Of a stretch of DNA of 51,453 bases, positions 17,614 to 26,234 are shown piece by piece. The first letter of the stretch is position 1. The number at the start of each line of letters is the position of its first letter. Below the pieces are notes generated by a model that was given only the letters and a program-made list of their open reading frames with translations, was not told where the DNA came from and did no database searches. A program made the translations under genes and the position numbers. The stretch covers positions 1 to 51,453 of the forward strand of contig NZ_CACSKB010000029.1 of NCBI RefSeq assembly GCF_902706225.1. Reading direction: 5' to 3'. Origin of the DNA: Microbacterium sp. 18062. Its GTDB lineage: Bacteria; Actinomycetota; Actinomycetes; Actinomycetales; Microbacteriaceae.

Positions 17614-19638
17614 TCAGCCCGCGGCGATCACCTCGAGCACGGCCTCGCCGTAGGCGTCCTTCTTCTTCGCGCCGATGCCGCTGATGCCGTCGAGGTCGGA
17701 GAGGGAGGCAGGCCGATGCTCCGCGAGCGCGCGGAGCGTGGCATCGCCGAACACGATGTACGCCGGCACCCCCTGCTCGCGGGCGGTCTGCGCCCGCCAT
17801 TCGCGCAGCGCCTCGAAGAGCCCGCGATCGTCCTCGGAGAGCGTGTCGGACGCCGCCGCCCGCCGCGCGCGCGGAACGCTGCCGGTGCGGCCCATGGTGT
17901 CGCGCCGCAGCGGCACCGGCTCGTCTCCACGCAGGACGCCCGCCGCCGCCTCGCCGAGGGCGAGCGTGCCGTAGTCGCCGCGGGCGACGAGGATGCCCCG
18001 GGCGAGCAGCTGCCGCACGACGCTGCGCCAGTCCTGGTCGCTGAGGTCGGCGCCGATGCCGTAGGTCGCGAGCTCGTTGTGCCGCTGCTGCCGGATGCGC
18101 TCGGTGTCGGCACCGCGCAGGATGTCGATGATCTGCCCGGCGCCGAACGACTGGCCCCGCTCGCGCTGCAGGCGCACGACCGTCGAGAGCAGCTTCTGGG
18201 CGGGCACGAGCCCGTCGAACGTCTCGGGCGGCGTGAGGCAGGTGTCGCAGTTGCCGCAGGGCCCGGACTGCTGCCCGAAGTATCCGAGCAGGTTCTGGCG
18301 ACGGCATCCGACCGTCTCGCAGAGGGCGAGCATCGCGTCGAGATGCTGGCCGAGCCGCATCTTGAAGGTGCGGTCGCCCGGGCTCTGGTCGATCATCCGG
18401 CGCTGCTGCACGACGTCGCCGAGCCCGTACGCCATCCAGACGACCGAGGGGTCGCCGTCGCGGCCGGCGCGACCGGTCTCCTGGTAGTACCCCTCGACCG
18501 ACTTCGGCAGATCGATGTGCGCGACGAACCGCACGTCGGGCTTGTCGATCCCCATGCCGAAGGCGATCGTCGCGACCATCACGACGCCGTCGTCGCGGAG
18601 GAACCGCGACTGGTTGCGGGCACGCGTCTCGCTCGGCAGGCCCGCGTGGTACGGCAGGGCGTCGAAGCCCTGCGTGCGCAGGTACTCGGCCGTCTGCTCG
18701 ACGCTCTTGCGGCTGAGCGCGTAGACGATCCCGGCCGAGCCCTCGGGCTGCGAGCGGATGAAGCCCGCCAGCTGCCGCCGCGGATCGACCTTGGGATCGA
18801 TGCGGTACTGGATGTTCGGGCGGTCGAAGCTCGCCACGAAGTGCCGCGCCCCGTCGAGCCGCAGGCGCTCGGTGATCTCCTCATGGGTGGCGCGGGTCGC
18901 CGTGGCGGTCAGCGCCATCCGCGGCACGCCCGGGAACTGCTCGCCGAGTCCGCCGAGCGCCAGGTAGTCGGGCCGGAAGTCGTGGCCCCACTGGGACACG
19001 CAATGGGCCTCGTCGATCGCGATGACGCTGAGCCGCCCCCGCGCGAGCAGGGCCGCGGTCGCCGGGAGGTTCAGCCGCTCGGGAGCGACGTAGAGCAGGT
19101 CGAGCTCACCCGCGACATAGGCGCGTTCGACGGCGCTGCGCTCCCCCGGCGTCTGCGTGGAGTTGAGATACGCGGCCCGCACGCCGTTGGCGATGAGCGC
19201 CTCGACCTGGTCGTGCATGAGCGCGATCAGAGGGCTGACGACGAGGCCGGTGCCCGGGCGCACGAGCGCGGGCACCTGGTAGGTCACGCTCTTGCCGCCG
19301 CCGGTGGGCATCAGCACGATCGCATCGCCTCCGCCGACGACCTGCGCGACGATGTCTGCCTGCTCGCCGCGGAACGCGTCGTACCCGTAGACCTCCTTCA
19401 GCACGACCAGCGGGTCGGCGCCGGTGAAGTCCCGCCGGGGCGCGGCGGCCGGACCCGAGGGCAGCGCCTCGGCGTCGGCCGGCGGGAGCCATCCGTCGTC
19501 GGGCGGCGCGTCGAACGACGGCACGTCGAACGGCGGGGGAGCGTCGTCGAAGAGCGGGGGCTCCTCGTCGTAGGCGGGCGGCGCCCAGTCGTCGAGCGGG
19601 ACGTCGCCGTACGGGGAGTCGTTCGGCGCGCGCGTCAT
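17614..19638 (-). CDS. recQ: ATP-dependent DNA helicase RecQ
   Basis: 3'-5' helicase for recombination and replication-fork repair. The 674-residue protein has Walker A MPTGGGKS, the DEAH box IDEAHCVSQWGHDFRPDY, motif III TATAT, motif V/VI DLPKSVEGYYQETGRAGRDG, the four-cysteine RQC zinc site (CRRQNLL then CGNCDTC), a winged helix and a C-terminal HRDC domain ending in GISGIGAKKKDAYGEAVLEV. The first 70 residues are an acidic, Pro/Asp-rich extension unlike E. coli RecQ and probably disordered. ATG at 19638 was chosen; the frame continues to 19758 but only as low-complexity sequence across an intergenic palindrome. It stands alone. Confidence 0.94.
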   Translation of the reverse strand: MTRAPNDSPYGDVPLDDWAPPAYDEEPPLFDDAPPPFDVPSFDAPPDDGWLPPADAEALPSGPAAAPRRDFTGADPLVVLKEVYGYDAFRGEQADIVAQVVGGGDAIVLMPTGGGKSVTYQVPALVRPGTGLVVSPLIALMHDQVEALIANGVRAAYLNSTQTPGERSAVERAYVAGELDLLYVAPERLNLPATAALLARGRLSVIAIDEAHCVSQWGHDFRPDYLALGGLGEQFPGVPRMALTATATRATHEEITERLRLDGARHFVASFDRPNIQYRIDPKVDPRRQLAGFIRSQPEGSAGIVYALSRKSVEQTAEYLRTQGFDALPYHAGLPSETRARNQSRFLRDDGVVMVATIAFGMGIDKPDVRFVAHIDLPKSVEGYYQETGRAGRDGDPSVVWMAYGLGDVVQQRRMIDQSPGDRTFKMRLGQHLDAMLALCETVGCRRQNLLGYFGQQSGPCGNCDTCLTPPETFDGLVPAQKLLSTVVRLQRERGQSFGAGQIIDILRGADTERIRQQRHNELATYGIGADLSDQDWRSVVRQLLARGILVARGDYGTLALGEAAAGVLRGDEPVPLRRDTMGRTGSVPRARRAAASDTLSEDDRGLFEALREWRAQTAREQGVPAYIVFGDATLRALAEHRPASLSDLDGISGIGAKKKDAYGEAVLEVIAAG

Positions 19639-19706
19639 CCGTCCAGCGTAATCGGGACGCCCGACGTTCTCGGCGCGCCGTGGAGAGCGGCTCGGCCAGA
19701 CTCCCC

Positions 19707-19758
19707 GTGTCTCACCTGTGCACTCCCCGGCGCCTCCGGACCTGCACAACCGAGACAC
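19707..19758. repeat. Intergenic palindrome with GTGTCTC / GAGACAC ends
   Basis: GTGTCTC (19707-19713) pairs with GAGACAC (19752-19758) and, after a 3x3 internal loop, TGTGCA (19717-19722) pairs with TGCACA (19743-19748). The element lies between RecQ and the DUF1697 gene. It looks like a dispersed palindromic intergenic element rather than a simple terminator; a second, different long palindrome containing GAGAC and TGCA occurs at 44612-44680. Confidence 0.5.
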
Positions 19759-19806
19759 CCAGCGCTACGGGGCGCTCCGTCGGACGGGGCCGACCGATGT
19801 CCTTGC

Positions 19807-19830
19807 GGGAGGACGCGGAGGTCCTCTCCC
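19807..19830 (-). terminator. Hairpin terminator of the long catabolic operon
   Basis: GAGGAC (19809-19814) pairs with GTCCTC (19821-19826), extended by GG/CC across a one-base bulge, 15 bases beyond the DUF1697 stop. It probably ends the leftward transcript that begins near 30510. Confidence 0.5.
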
Positions 19831-19844
19831 GGATGCGGCCTTCG

Positions 19845-20381
19845 TCAGCACCAGCGCTCGGCGAGGCCCGTCACGACGTTGAGGTTGCGGCTGGTCGCGA
19901 CTCCCAGCAGCTTCGCCGCACGAAGAGGGTCGACGGTGCCGTGCTGGTATCCGGGAGCGAGGAGGGCGTGCGCGGCGCGATCGCGCACGACCATCTCGCC
20001 GGCGGGCCCCGAGGTCGCCTCGACCCGCGCGGCGACCTCGGCCGGCAGCTCGTCCTTCAGCAGGTACACGTAGTGCCGGGAAAGACCCGGCCGGGAGGCC
20101 GAGAGCTCGCGCGCCGACGCCGCGAGCGCGGCGAACTCCGACGCCTCGAAGACGATCGCCGGCACCTCGAACCCCCGGTCGGAGCGGAACTCCCGCTCCA
20201 GCGCCCGCTCGATCCGGTCGCGCGACCGCATCCGGCTGCCGAACCGGATGTTGCCGGTGTTGAGATGGGTCGTGACGTCCTCGAAGCCCGCGGCCTCGAC
20301 CGCGCGCCGGATGTCGTCCTTCGGGAACACCCGCTTCGCGCCCAGGTTGATCGCGCGCAGGAACGCGAGGTAGGTCGGCAT
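19845..20381 (-). CDS. DUF1697 domain protein
   Basis: A 178-residue cytoplasmic protein with the DUF1697 pattern: MPTYLAFLRAINLGAKRVFPKDDIRRA at the N-terminus (the usual family opening is a similar F-L-R-G-I-N-V-G), the LNTGNIRF segment near residue 40 (normally LQSGNVVF), and RAAKLLGVATSRNLNVV near the C-terminus (normally K-L-G-T-A-R-N-W-N-T-V). The biochemical role of the family is not established. It follows the decayed isomerase gene by five bases and may be co-transcribed with the catabolic operon by position only. Confidence 0.85.
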   Translation of the reverse strand: MPTYLAFLRAINLGAKRVFPKDDIRRAVEAAGFEDVTTHLNTGNIRFGSRMRSRDRIERALEREFRSDRGFEVPAIVFEASEFAALAASARELSASRPGLSRHYVYLLKDELPAEVAARVEATSGPAGEMVVRDRAAHALLAPGYQHGTVDPLRAAKLLGVATSRNLNVVTGLAERWC

Positions 20382-20386
20382 AGGCC

Positions 20387-20542
20387 CTATTGTGCTCCGC
20401 CGATCGCGTCCGGGCCATCGGCTGCGACCCGCTCACCCGCCGCGGCCTCCAGACCGTCATGCCCCCGCCCCGCCGCCGACCGCGCCACCTCCTCGAACGG
20501 AGGATCAGCCCACTGCCCCGTGAACAAAGTCACCGGATGCAT
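20387..20542 (-). pseudogene. Truncated sugar phosphate isomerase/epimerase (TIM-barrel) remnant
   Basis: The 51-codon frame starts MHPVTLFTGQWADPPFEEVA and reaches a DGLE about residue 28, which is the opening of AP-endonuclease-2/xylose-isomerase-like sugar isomerases (first barrel strand, then the W-G-Y-D-G-L-E segment, here GRGHDGLE). After DGLE the sequence becomes Ala/Gly/Asp-rich without barrel features and stops. Full-length relatives are about 300-340 residues, so most of the gene is gone. It sits right after the Gfo/Idh/MocA gene; such pairs are normally kept together in keto-sugar pathways. An intact isomerase of the same superfamily is encoded at 30886-31833. Confidence 0.6.
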
Positions 20543-20550
20543 CGTCTCGG

Positions 20551-21639
20551 TCAGGTGAGCGCCCTCCAGCCGCCGCCTTCGGCGGCATCCATCACGGCCT
20601 CGGTCACCCGCGCGGCGCGCAGGCCGTCCTCGAACCGCGGCAGCCCCTCCGGCTCGGCGCCCGCGACAGCCGCGTACACGTCGGCGACGAAGCCGTTGAA
20701 AGCATCCTGGTACCCCTGCGCGTGCCCCGCCGGGGTCATCACGAGCCGAGCCGCGTCGGGTGCGAGGTACGCGGGATCGCGCGGCACGATCGTCGTGCCC
20801 GCACGCCGGCCGACCCACAGCGTCTCGGGCTGCTCCTGGTCGAAGGCGACGGATGCCTCCTGCCCCGCCAGTTCGATGTGCAGGCGGTTCTTCCTCCCCG
20901 GCGCGGTCTGCGAGACCAGCAGAGTGCCGATCCCGCCGCCGCGCAGCTCCACGATCACGGCCGCCGCGTCCTCCGTCGTCACCGCCCGGTGCTCCGCACG
21001 GTCGGCGAAGAAGGTGCGCGTCCGCGCGGCGACCGCCGCGACGCGGTCGCCCGACACGAACTCGAGGAGGTCGACCAGGTGCGACCCGATGTCGGCGAAG
21101 GCCCGCGAGCGCCCGCCGGTCGTCGCATCCACCCGCCAGTCGTCGTCGTCCGAGGCCACGAGCCAGTCCTGCAGGTACGAGCCCTTGACCGTCAGCAGAC
21201 GCCCCGTCTCGCCCGCCCGCACGCGCGCCCTCGCCTCGCGCACGAGCGGGTGGTAGCGATACACGAACGGCACCGCCGCGACGCGTCCGGCCGCAGCCGC
21301 GACGAGCCGTTCGGCATCGGCGACGGTCGTCGCGAGGGGCTTCTCGCACACCACGTGCGCGCCGGCCGCGAGCGCGGCCAGCGCCTGCGCGGCGTGCAGT
21401 GCGTTGGGGGTCGCCACGTGGACGATGTCGACGGCGCCGGCGCCGAGCATCTGCTCGAGCGAGTCGTAGGAGCGCTCGATGCCGAGCGCGGTCGCGGCTG
21501 CCGCTCCGCGCTCGGGGGATGAGGCGACGACGCCCGTCAGACGTGCCCCCGCGGCGCGCGCCGCACGGGAGTGGACGGTGCCCATGAAGCCGCCGCCGAG
21601 GATCCCGACGCGGGGCGCGGCGGCACGGCGCTCAGCCAT
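20551..21639 (-). CDS. Gfo/Idh/MocA-family NAD(P) sugar oxidoreductase
   Basis: 362-residue cytoplasmic dehydrogenase. Rossmann motif VGILGGGFMGTVH at 11-23, family motif EKP at 99-101 (VVCEKPLATT) with the catalytic lysine K100, and the second-domain motif DIGSHLVD at 183-190 with the catalytic histidine H187. This family includes 3-dehydrogenases for glucosides and inositols (for example E. coli YcjS, which works beside the TIM-barrel protein YcjR). It follows a glycoside-oxidase-like gene by 24 bases and precedes a decayed isomerase. Probably it acts on a keto-sugar made by the upstream oxidase; the substrate is not known. Confidence 0.88.
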   Translation of the reverse strand: MAERRAAAPRVGILGGGFMGTVHSRAARAAGARLTGVVASSPERGAAAATALGIERSYDSLEQMLGAGAVDIVHVATPNALHAAQALAALAAGAHVVCEKPLATTVADAERLVAAAAGRVAAVPFVYRYHPLVREARARVRAGETGRLLTVKGSYLQDWLVASDDDDWRVDATTGGRSRAFADIGSHLVDLLEFVSGDRVAAVAARTRTFFADRAEHRAVTTEDAAAVIVELRGGGIGTLLVSQTAPGRKNRLHIELAGQEASVAFDQEQPETLWVGRRAGTTIVPRDPAYLAPDAARLVMTPAGHAQGYQDAFNGFVADVYAAVAGAEPEGLPRFEDGLRAARVTEAVMDAAEGGGWRALT

Positions 21640-21663
21640 GGGCGCCCGGGACCGACAGCGCGC

Positions 21664-23190
21664 TCACGAACCCGCTCCGGAGCGGAGGATGCCCCGCGCC
21701 GCACGCACGACGGTGACCATGCCGGCGAGCGTCGTGTTCGCCGTCATGGGCGTCGGGATGACCCCGTTGCCGGCGACGTAGACGTTCCGGGTGCCCCGGA
21801 CGAGCCCGTCCGGATCGCACACGCTCGTAACCGGGTCGACGCCCATCCGCACCGTTCCGGTGTAGTGCAGCGACGAGCCGGGCACCAGCACCTCGGAGTC
21901 GCGGCCGGGCACGAACTCGCCCAACGCCTCGCCCGCGCTGCGCTGGGCCTCCCGGCCCTCGGCGATCGTCCGTCGGTCGGTGTCGGAGTACGAGAAGCGC
22001 ACGCGCATGCGCGGCAGCCCCGCCGCATCCGCCTCGGTGTCCGAGAACTCCACCCGGTTCTCATCCCGCGTCTCGGTGGGAATGTACCAGGAGAGCTGCA
22101 CGAAGTAGCCGAGCGGCGTGCGCAGGTCCTCGTCCAATACGAGAGCGCTCATGATCTGTCCCTGGAAGGGCTGCCGTGCATCGCTGTGCGGCAGCCAGTG
22201 CGAGGCGACATGCCATTCGCCCCGGAGCGGAGGGCGCAGCGCGGCCAGCTCGAGCGGGACCTTCTCGGGGTCGACGAGCACGCGCCCCGACACGAAGACG
22301 TGCTCGTTGAGGTGGCTGCCGAGCGCCGACGGACGGATTCCCGAGGCGAACAACAGCTGCGGCGTGCGCATCGCATCGGCGCACACCGCGACCCGCGCCG
22401 CCGTGACCTCGCGCTCCCCGCCCGTGGGCAGATGGCGAATGCGCGCGCCCCTCGCGATGGCGCCGTCCATGACGAGGCCGAGGCACAGCGAGTCCGCCAG
22501 CAGCGCGAACGCCGGGTCGGCTCCGTCGGCGATCGGCGGGAAGATCACGTTGGGCCCCGTGCGACGCAGCGGCCCGCGGCGGCAGGCATCGCCGGTCGGC
22601 TGCACGGCCATCGGCATGGCCTGCACACCCCGTCCGGGGTCGCTGGTCTGCGCGAACATCTCGCGCAGACGATCGATCACCGGCGCCGCCGCCGGATCCT
22701 GACCGTAGGGATCGGGATGCACCTGCAGCAGCTCCTGCGCACGCGCGAGATCGGCATCCCACTCCGCCGCGCCGTCGAAGGCGAAGACCTCCGCGCCGTA
22801 GGGCGTCGGAGTCGCGGCGGTCCAGTGGGCGCCCATGCCTCCCGAGTTCCAGGCGACGGCGGCGCCCGGAAGCTGCGCGGCGTCCTCGCCGAAGGAGCCG
22901 AGGTGGTAGACGCCCGGCGCCGCGCCGACGACGGTCGAGCCCGGGTCGGGCGCGGCGACGACGCCGACGTAGTGCGCCTGCGTGCCGGCCTCGAGGCTGC
23001 GGTTGTAGCGTCGCCACAGCTCGTCGTCGTCGACCTCGTGCAGGTGCTGGCCGCGGGTCCCGCCGATCGTGGGCCCCGTGTCGACGATCGCGATGCGTGC
23101 CGCGGGGTCGGCGTCGCGCACGGCGCGGGCGAGCCCCGCGCCCATCAGGCCGCCGCCGACGATGAGCAGGTCGAACTCGGGGCGCGTCAT
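21664..23190 (-). CDS. GMC oxidoreductase, pyranose/glycoside 3-oxidase-like
   Basis: FAD enzyme of 508 residues. Dinucleotide-binding motif FDLLIVGGGLMGAGLARAV at the N-terminus; C-terminal GMC half with LHYTGTVRMG (active-site His) and VYVAGNGVIPTPMTANTTLAG (active-site Asn). The segments between, such as HLHEVDDDELWRRYN and NSGGMGAHWTAATP, resemble bacterial pyranose oxidase-like enzymes, a group that includes the C-glycoside 3-oxidase CarA reported from a Microbacterium strain. Predicted role: oxidise a sugar hydroxyl (C2 or C3) of a glycoside. ATG overlaps the next GMC gene's stop as ATGA. No signal peptide is seen, so it is cytoplasmic. Subfamily assignment is by recall of motifs, not alignment. 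Confidence 0.75.
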   Translation of the reverse strand: MTRPEFDLLIVGGGLMGAGLARAVRDADPAARIAIVDTGPTIGGTRGQHLHEVDDDELWRRYNRSLEAGTQAHYVGVVAAPDPGSTVVGAAPGVYHLGSFGEDAAQLPGAAVAWNSGGMGAHWTAATPTPYGAEVFAFDGAAEWDADLARAQELLQVHPDPYGQDPAAAPVIDRLREMFAQTSDPGRGVQAMPMAVQPTGDACRRGPLRRTGPNVIFPPIADGADPAFALLADSLCLGLVMDGAIARGARIRHLPTGGEREVTAARVAVCADAMRTPQLLFASGIRPSALGSHLNEHVFVSGRVLVDPEKVPLELAALRPPLRGEWHVASHWLPHSDARQPFQGQIMSALVLDEDLRTPLGYFVQLSWYIPTETRDENRVEFSDTEADAAGLPRMRVRFSYSDTDRRTIAEGREAQRSAGEALGEFVPGRDSEVLVPGSSLHYTGTVRMGVDPVTSVCDPDGLVRGTRNVYVAGNGVIPTPMTANTTLAGMVTVVRAARGILRSGAGS

Positions 23191-24734
23191 GCCCGGGCCC
23201 CGGCGTCGTCGCGGATGAGGTCGGCCGCCCGCTCGGCGACCGTCATGATCAGGCCCACCGGGTTGAGGGCGGAGAGGGTGGGGAACGACGAGGCGTCCAC
23301 GACCCGCAGCCCGTCGATGCCGCGCACCCGCAGCCGCGGGTCGAGCACGGCGAGCGGGTCGCCGTCGGCTCCCATCGGGCAGGTGCACGAGACGTGGTAG
23401 ACGGTCTGATGCGTCTCGCGCAGCACGGCCGACAGCTCCTCGTCGCTGTGCACCTCGGGCCCGGGGAACACCTCGCGCACGAGGTGGGAGGCGAAGGGCT
23501 CGGTGGCGGCGACCTGGCGGGCGTTGCGGACGCCGGCGACCAGCATCCGCTCGTCGCGGCCCTCGGGGTCGGTGAAGGAGCGGTAGTCGATCGAGGGCGC
23601 GTCGTCCGGCGAGGGCGAAGTGATCCACACCCGCCCGCGGCTGCGCGGCTTGGCGACGTTCGGCGCGAGCGAGAGGTTGTTGGCGGGCAGCACCGCGCCG
23701 TAGCGCTCGGCGTGCACGCCCCAGGTCTCGAGCGGGATGTGGGTGGAGACGTCCGGCACCGTGCTGTCGTCGTCGACCGTGACGACGTAGCCGGCGTCCC
23801 ATCCCGTCGCGCTGACGGCGGTGCGCTCGCCGCGGGCCTCCCACACGATCAGGCCCTCGGCGTGATCCTGCAGGTTCTCGCCGACGCCCGGCAGATCGAG
23901 CAGCACGTCGACGCCCGCGGCATCCAGCACCACGCGCGGGCCGATGCCGGAGCGCATCAGCAGCGCGGGGCTGTCGATCGCGCCGCAGCTGACGATCACC
24001 TCGCGGCGGGCGCGCAGCTCGCGCGCCGCCCCGTCGGCCGTGCGCACGATCGCGCCGACGGCACGCCCGTCCTCGATCACGAGCCGCTCCACGAGGCCGT
24101 CCAGCGTGATGTGCAGGTTCTCGCGCCGGTCGGCGCCGTCGCGGCGGAGGTACGCGTACGACGCCGAGGACCGGTGGTTGGTCTCGGGCTCGTAGCCGAT
24201 CTCGAAGTAGCCGGCCCCGCCGAGCAGCTCGGTGTCGTTCCAGCTCTCGCGCACCGGCACGTCGAGTGCCGCCGCGGCGGCGTCGATGACGTCCTGCAGA
24301 TAGGGGTTGCGGTCCTGCGCGGGGATCGGCGTGATGTGCGCGAGCAGCCGGTCGAAGTAGGGGTTCACCGTCTCGTAGTCCCAGCCCTCGGCGCCGAGGT
24401 CGACCCATTCGTCGAGGTCGCCGCGGAGGGGACGCCACGCGATCATGGTGTTCGCGGTCGAGCAGCCGCCGAGGATCCGCAGCCGCGCCTGCCGGATGAA
24501 GGAGTTGCCGCGCTCGTTCGGGACGCTCCGGTAGTCGAGGTCGTACTCGCCCTCCAGCATCTCGGCCCAGCGGCGGATCGAGTGCGCGCGCGGCTCGTCG
24601 GCGTCGGAGGGACCGGCCTCGACGAGGCCGACGCTCATGGCGGTGTCCTCGCTCAGCCGCGCCGCGACGATCGAGCCGGCGGTGCCGCCGCCGAGCACGA
24701 GGTAGTCGACGAGGTCGGGGGTGTCGTAGGCCAT
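23187..24734 (-). CDS. GMC-family oxidoreductase (choline dehydrogenase-like)
   Basis: FAD-dependent alcohol oxidoreductase of 515 residues. FAD site YLVLGGGTAGSIVAARLSED; the first GMC signature region GGCSTANTMIAWRP; the second signature CGAIDSPALLMRSGIGP; C-terminal YHVSCTCPMG (normally H-P-x-G-T-C-x-M-G) and ALNPVGLIMTVAERAADLI. The T-C-P-M-G variant is slightly unusual. The start is ATG at 24734: AGGAAGG lies six bases before it, whereas the in-frame ATG at 24740 abuts that site. An aldehyde dehydrogenase gene lies directly upstream, suggesting an alcohol to aldehyde to acid sequence. Substrate unknown. Confidence 0.88.
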   Translation of the reverse strand: MAYDTPDLVDYLVLGGGTAGSIVAARLSEDTAMSVGLVEAGPSDADEPRAHSIRRWAEMLEGEYDLDYRSVPNERGNSFIRQARLRILGGCSTANTMIAWRPLRGDLDEWVDLGAEGWDYETVNPYFDRLLAHITPIPAQDRNPYLQDVIDAAAAALDVPVRESWNDTELLGGAGYFEIGYEPETNHRSSASYAYLRRDGADRRENLHITLDGLVERLVIEDGRAVGAIVRTADGAARELRARREVIVSCGAIDSPALLMRSGIGPRVVLDAAGVDVLLDLPGVGENLQDHAEGLIVWEARGERTAVSATGWDAGYVVTVDDDSTVPDVSTHIPLETWGVHAERYGAVLPANNLSLAPNVAKPRSRGRVWITSPSPDDAPSIDYRSFTDPEGRDERMLVAGVRNARQVAATEPFASHLVREVFPGPEVHSDEELSAVLRETHQTVYHVSCTCPMGADGDPLAVLDPRLRVRGIDGLRVVDASSFPTLSALNPVGLIMTVAERAADLIRDDAGARA

Positions 24735-24736
24735 GC

Positions 24737-26233
24737 TCATCCTTCCTGGGGCCCCGCGAACCAGGTGGTCTTCAGCGAGGTGAACTTGTCGAGGGCGTGC
24801 AGCGAGAGGTCGCGGCCGAAGCCCGACTGCTTGACGCCGCCGAACGGGACGGTGACGTCGAGGGCGTCGACCGTGTTGACCGACACGGTGCCGGCGTTCA
24901 GGTCGCGCGCGACGCGGCGGGCACGGGCGAGGCTGTCGGTGAACACGGATGCCGCCAGGCCGAACTCGCTCGCGTTCGCGCGGGAGACCGCCTCGGCCTC
25001 GTCGCGGAAGGTCGACACCGCCAGCAGCGGCCCGAAGACCTCCTCCCGGGAGATCACCGCCGCGTCCGGCACGTCGCGGAATGCGGTGGGCTCGACGTAG
25101 TAGCCGCCGCCGGCCTCGTGGAGCCGGTTGCCGCCGAAGGCCAGCGCCGACTCGACACGGCCGGCGGCGACGTAGCCGAGCACCCGCTCCAGCTGCCGCT
25201 CGCTGATGAGCGGACCCATCGTCGAGGAGGGGTCCAGGGGGTTCCCCACGCGCAGTGCCGCCGCACGCGTCCGGATGCGTTCCAGCAGCTCGTCGGCGAT
25301 CGATTCCTCCACGAGGAGGCGGGAGTTCGCCGAGCACACCTGGCCGGAGCAGCCGAAGATGCCGAAGACGGCCCTGTCGGCGACCAGGTCGAGGTCGGCG
25401 GCGTCGGCGAAGACGAGGTTAGCGCTCTTGCCGCCGCACTCCAGCCAGACCTGCTTCATGTTGGACTCGCCGGCGTAGCGCAGGAACAGCTTGCCGACGG
25501 TGGTGGAGCCGGTGAACGCGACGGCGTCGACATCGGGATGCCGGCCGAGCGCTTGGCCGGCCTCCTCGCCGTAGCCGGGCACGACGTTCAGCACGCCGTC
25601 GGGCAGCCCCGCCTCGACGGCGAGCTCCGCCAGGCGCAGCGCTGACAGCGGCGACTCCTCGGCGGGCTTGAGCACGACGCTGTTGCCCGCCGCGAGCGCG
25701 GGCGCGAGCTTCCAGATCGCCATCTCGAGCGGGTAGTTCCACGGCACCACGGCGCCGACCACGCCCAGCGGCTCGCGGGTGACGATCGCGAGATCCGCCC
25801 GGGCGGTGGGGGCCACCTCGCCGTACTGCTTGTCGATCGCCTCCGCGTACCACTGCAGGATCGCCGCGGCGCCCGGGATGTCGGTGGTCGTGGTGTCGGT
25901 GATGAGCTTGCCGCCGTCGAGCGTGTCGAGCAGCGCGAGCTCGTCGGCGTGGGCGCGGATCGCCTCGGCGAGGCGCAGCAGCACCGCCTTGCGATGGGCG
26001 GGCGCTGCGCGCGACCATCCGCCGGCGTCGAACGCGCGGCGGGCTGCGGCCACGGCGCGATCGACGTCCACGGCCTTTCCGCGGGCGACCGTGGCGAGCA
26101 CGAGGCCCGTGGCGGGATTCACGGTGGCGAACTCCTCGCCGTCGGCGGCGTCGGCGAACGCCCCGCCGATGAAGGCGCGGCGTCGTGGCTCGACGGAGCG
26201 GGCGAGCTGCTCCCATTCGACTCGGGTGCGCAT
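24737..26233 (-). CDS. NAD(P)-dependent aldehyde dehydrogenase
   Basis: 498-residue ALDH superfamily enzyme, full length. N166 (PWNYP), E265 in WLECGGKSANLVF and nucleophile C300 in FGCSGQVCSAN are all present, with the late motif EEVFGPLLAVSTF. The sequence style (gamma-glutamyl-gamma-aminobutyraldehyde or betaine aldehyde type) suggests an aldehyde derived from an amine or alcohol. It is placed between a GMC alcohol oxidoreductase and an M20 amidohydrolase, with one base between stop and start on the upstream side. The next start codon overlaps in ATGA fashion. Confidence 0.92.
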   Translation of the reverse strand: MRTRVEWEQLARSVEPRRRAFIGGAFADAADGEEFATVNPATGLVLATVARGKAVDVDRAVAAARRAFDAGGWSRAAPAHRKAVLLRLAEAIRAHADELALLDTLDGGKLITDTTTTDIPGAAAILQWYAEAIDKQYGEVAPTARADLAIVTREPLGVVGAVVPWNYPLEMAIWKLAPALAAGNSVVLKPAEESPLSALRLAELAVEAGLPDGVLNVVPGYGEEAGQALGRHPDVDAVAFTGSTTVGKLFLRYAGESNMKQVWLECGGKSANLVFADAADLDLVADRAVFGIFGCSGQVCSANSRLLVEESIADELLERIRTRAAALRVGNPLDPSSTMGPLISERQLERVLGYVAAGRVESALAFGGNRLHEAGGGYYVEPTAFRDVPDAAVISREEVFGPLLAVSTFRDEAEAVSRANASEFGLAASVFTDSLARARRVARDLNAGTVSVNTVDALDVTVPFGGVKQSGFGRDLSLHALDKFTSLKTTWFAGPQEG

Positions 26234-26234
26234 G

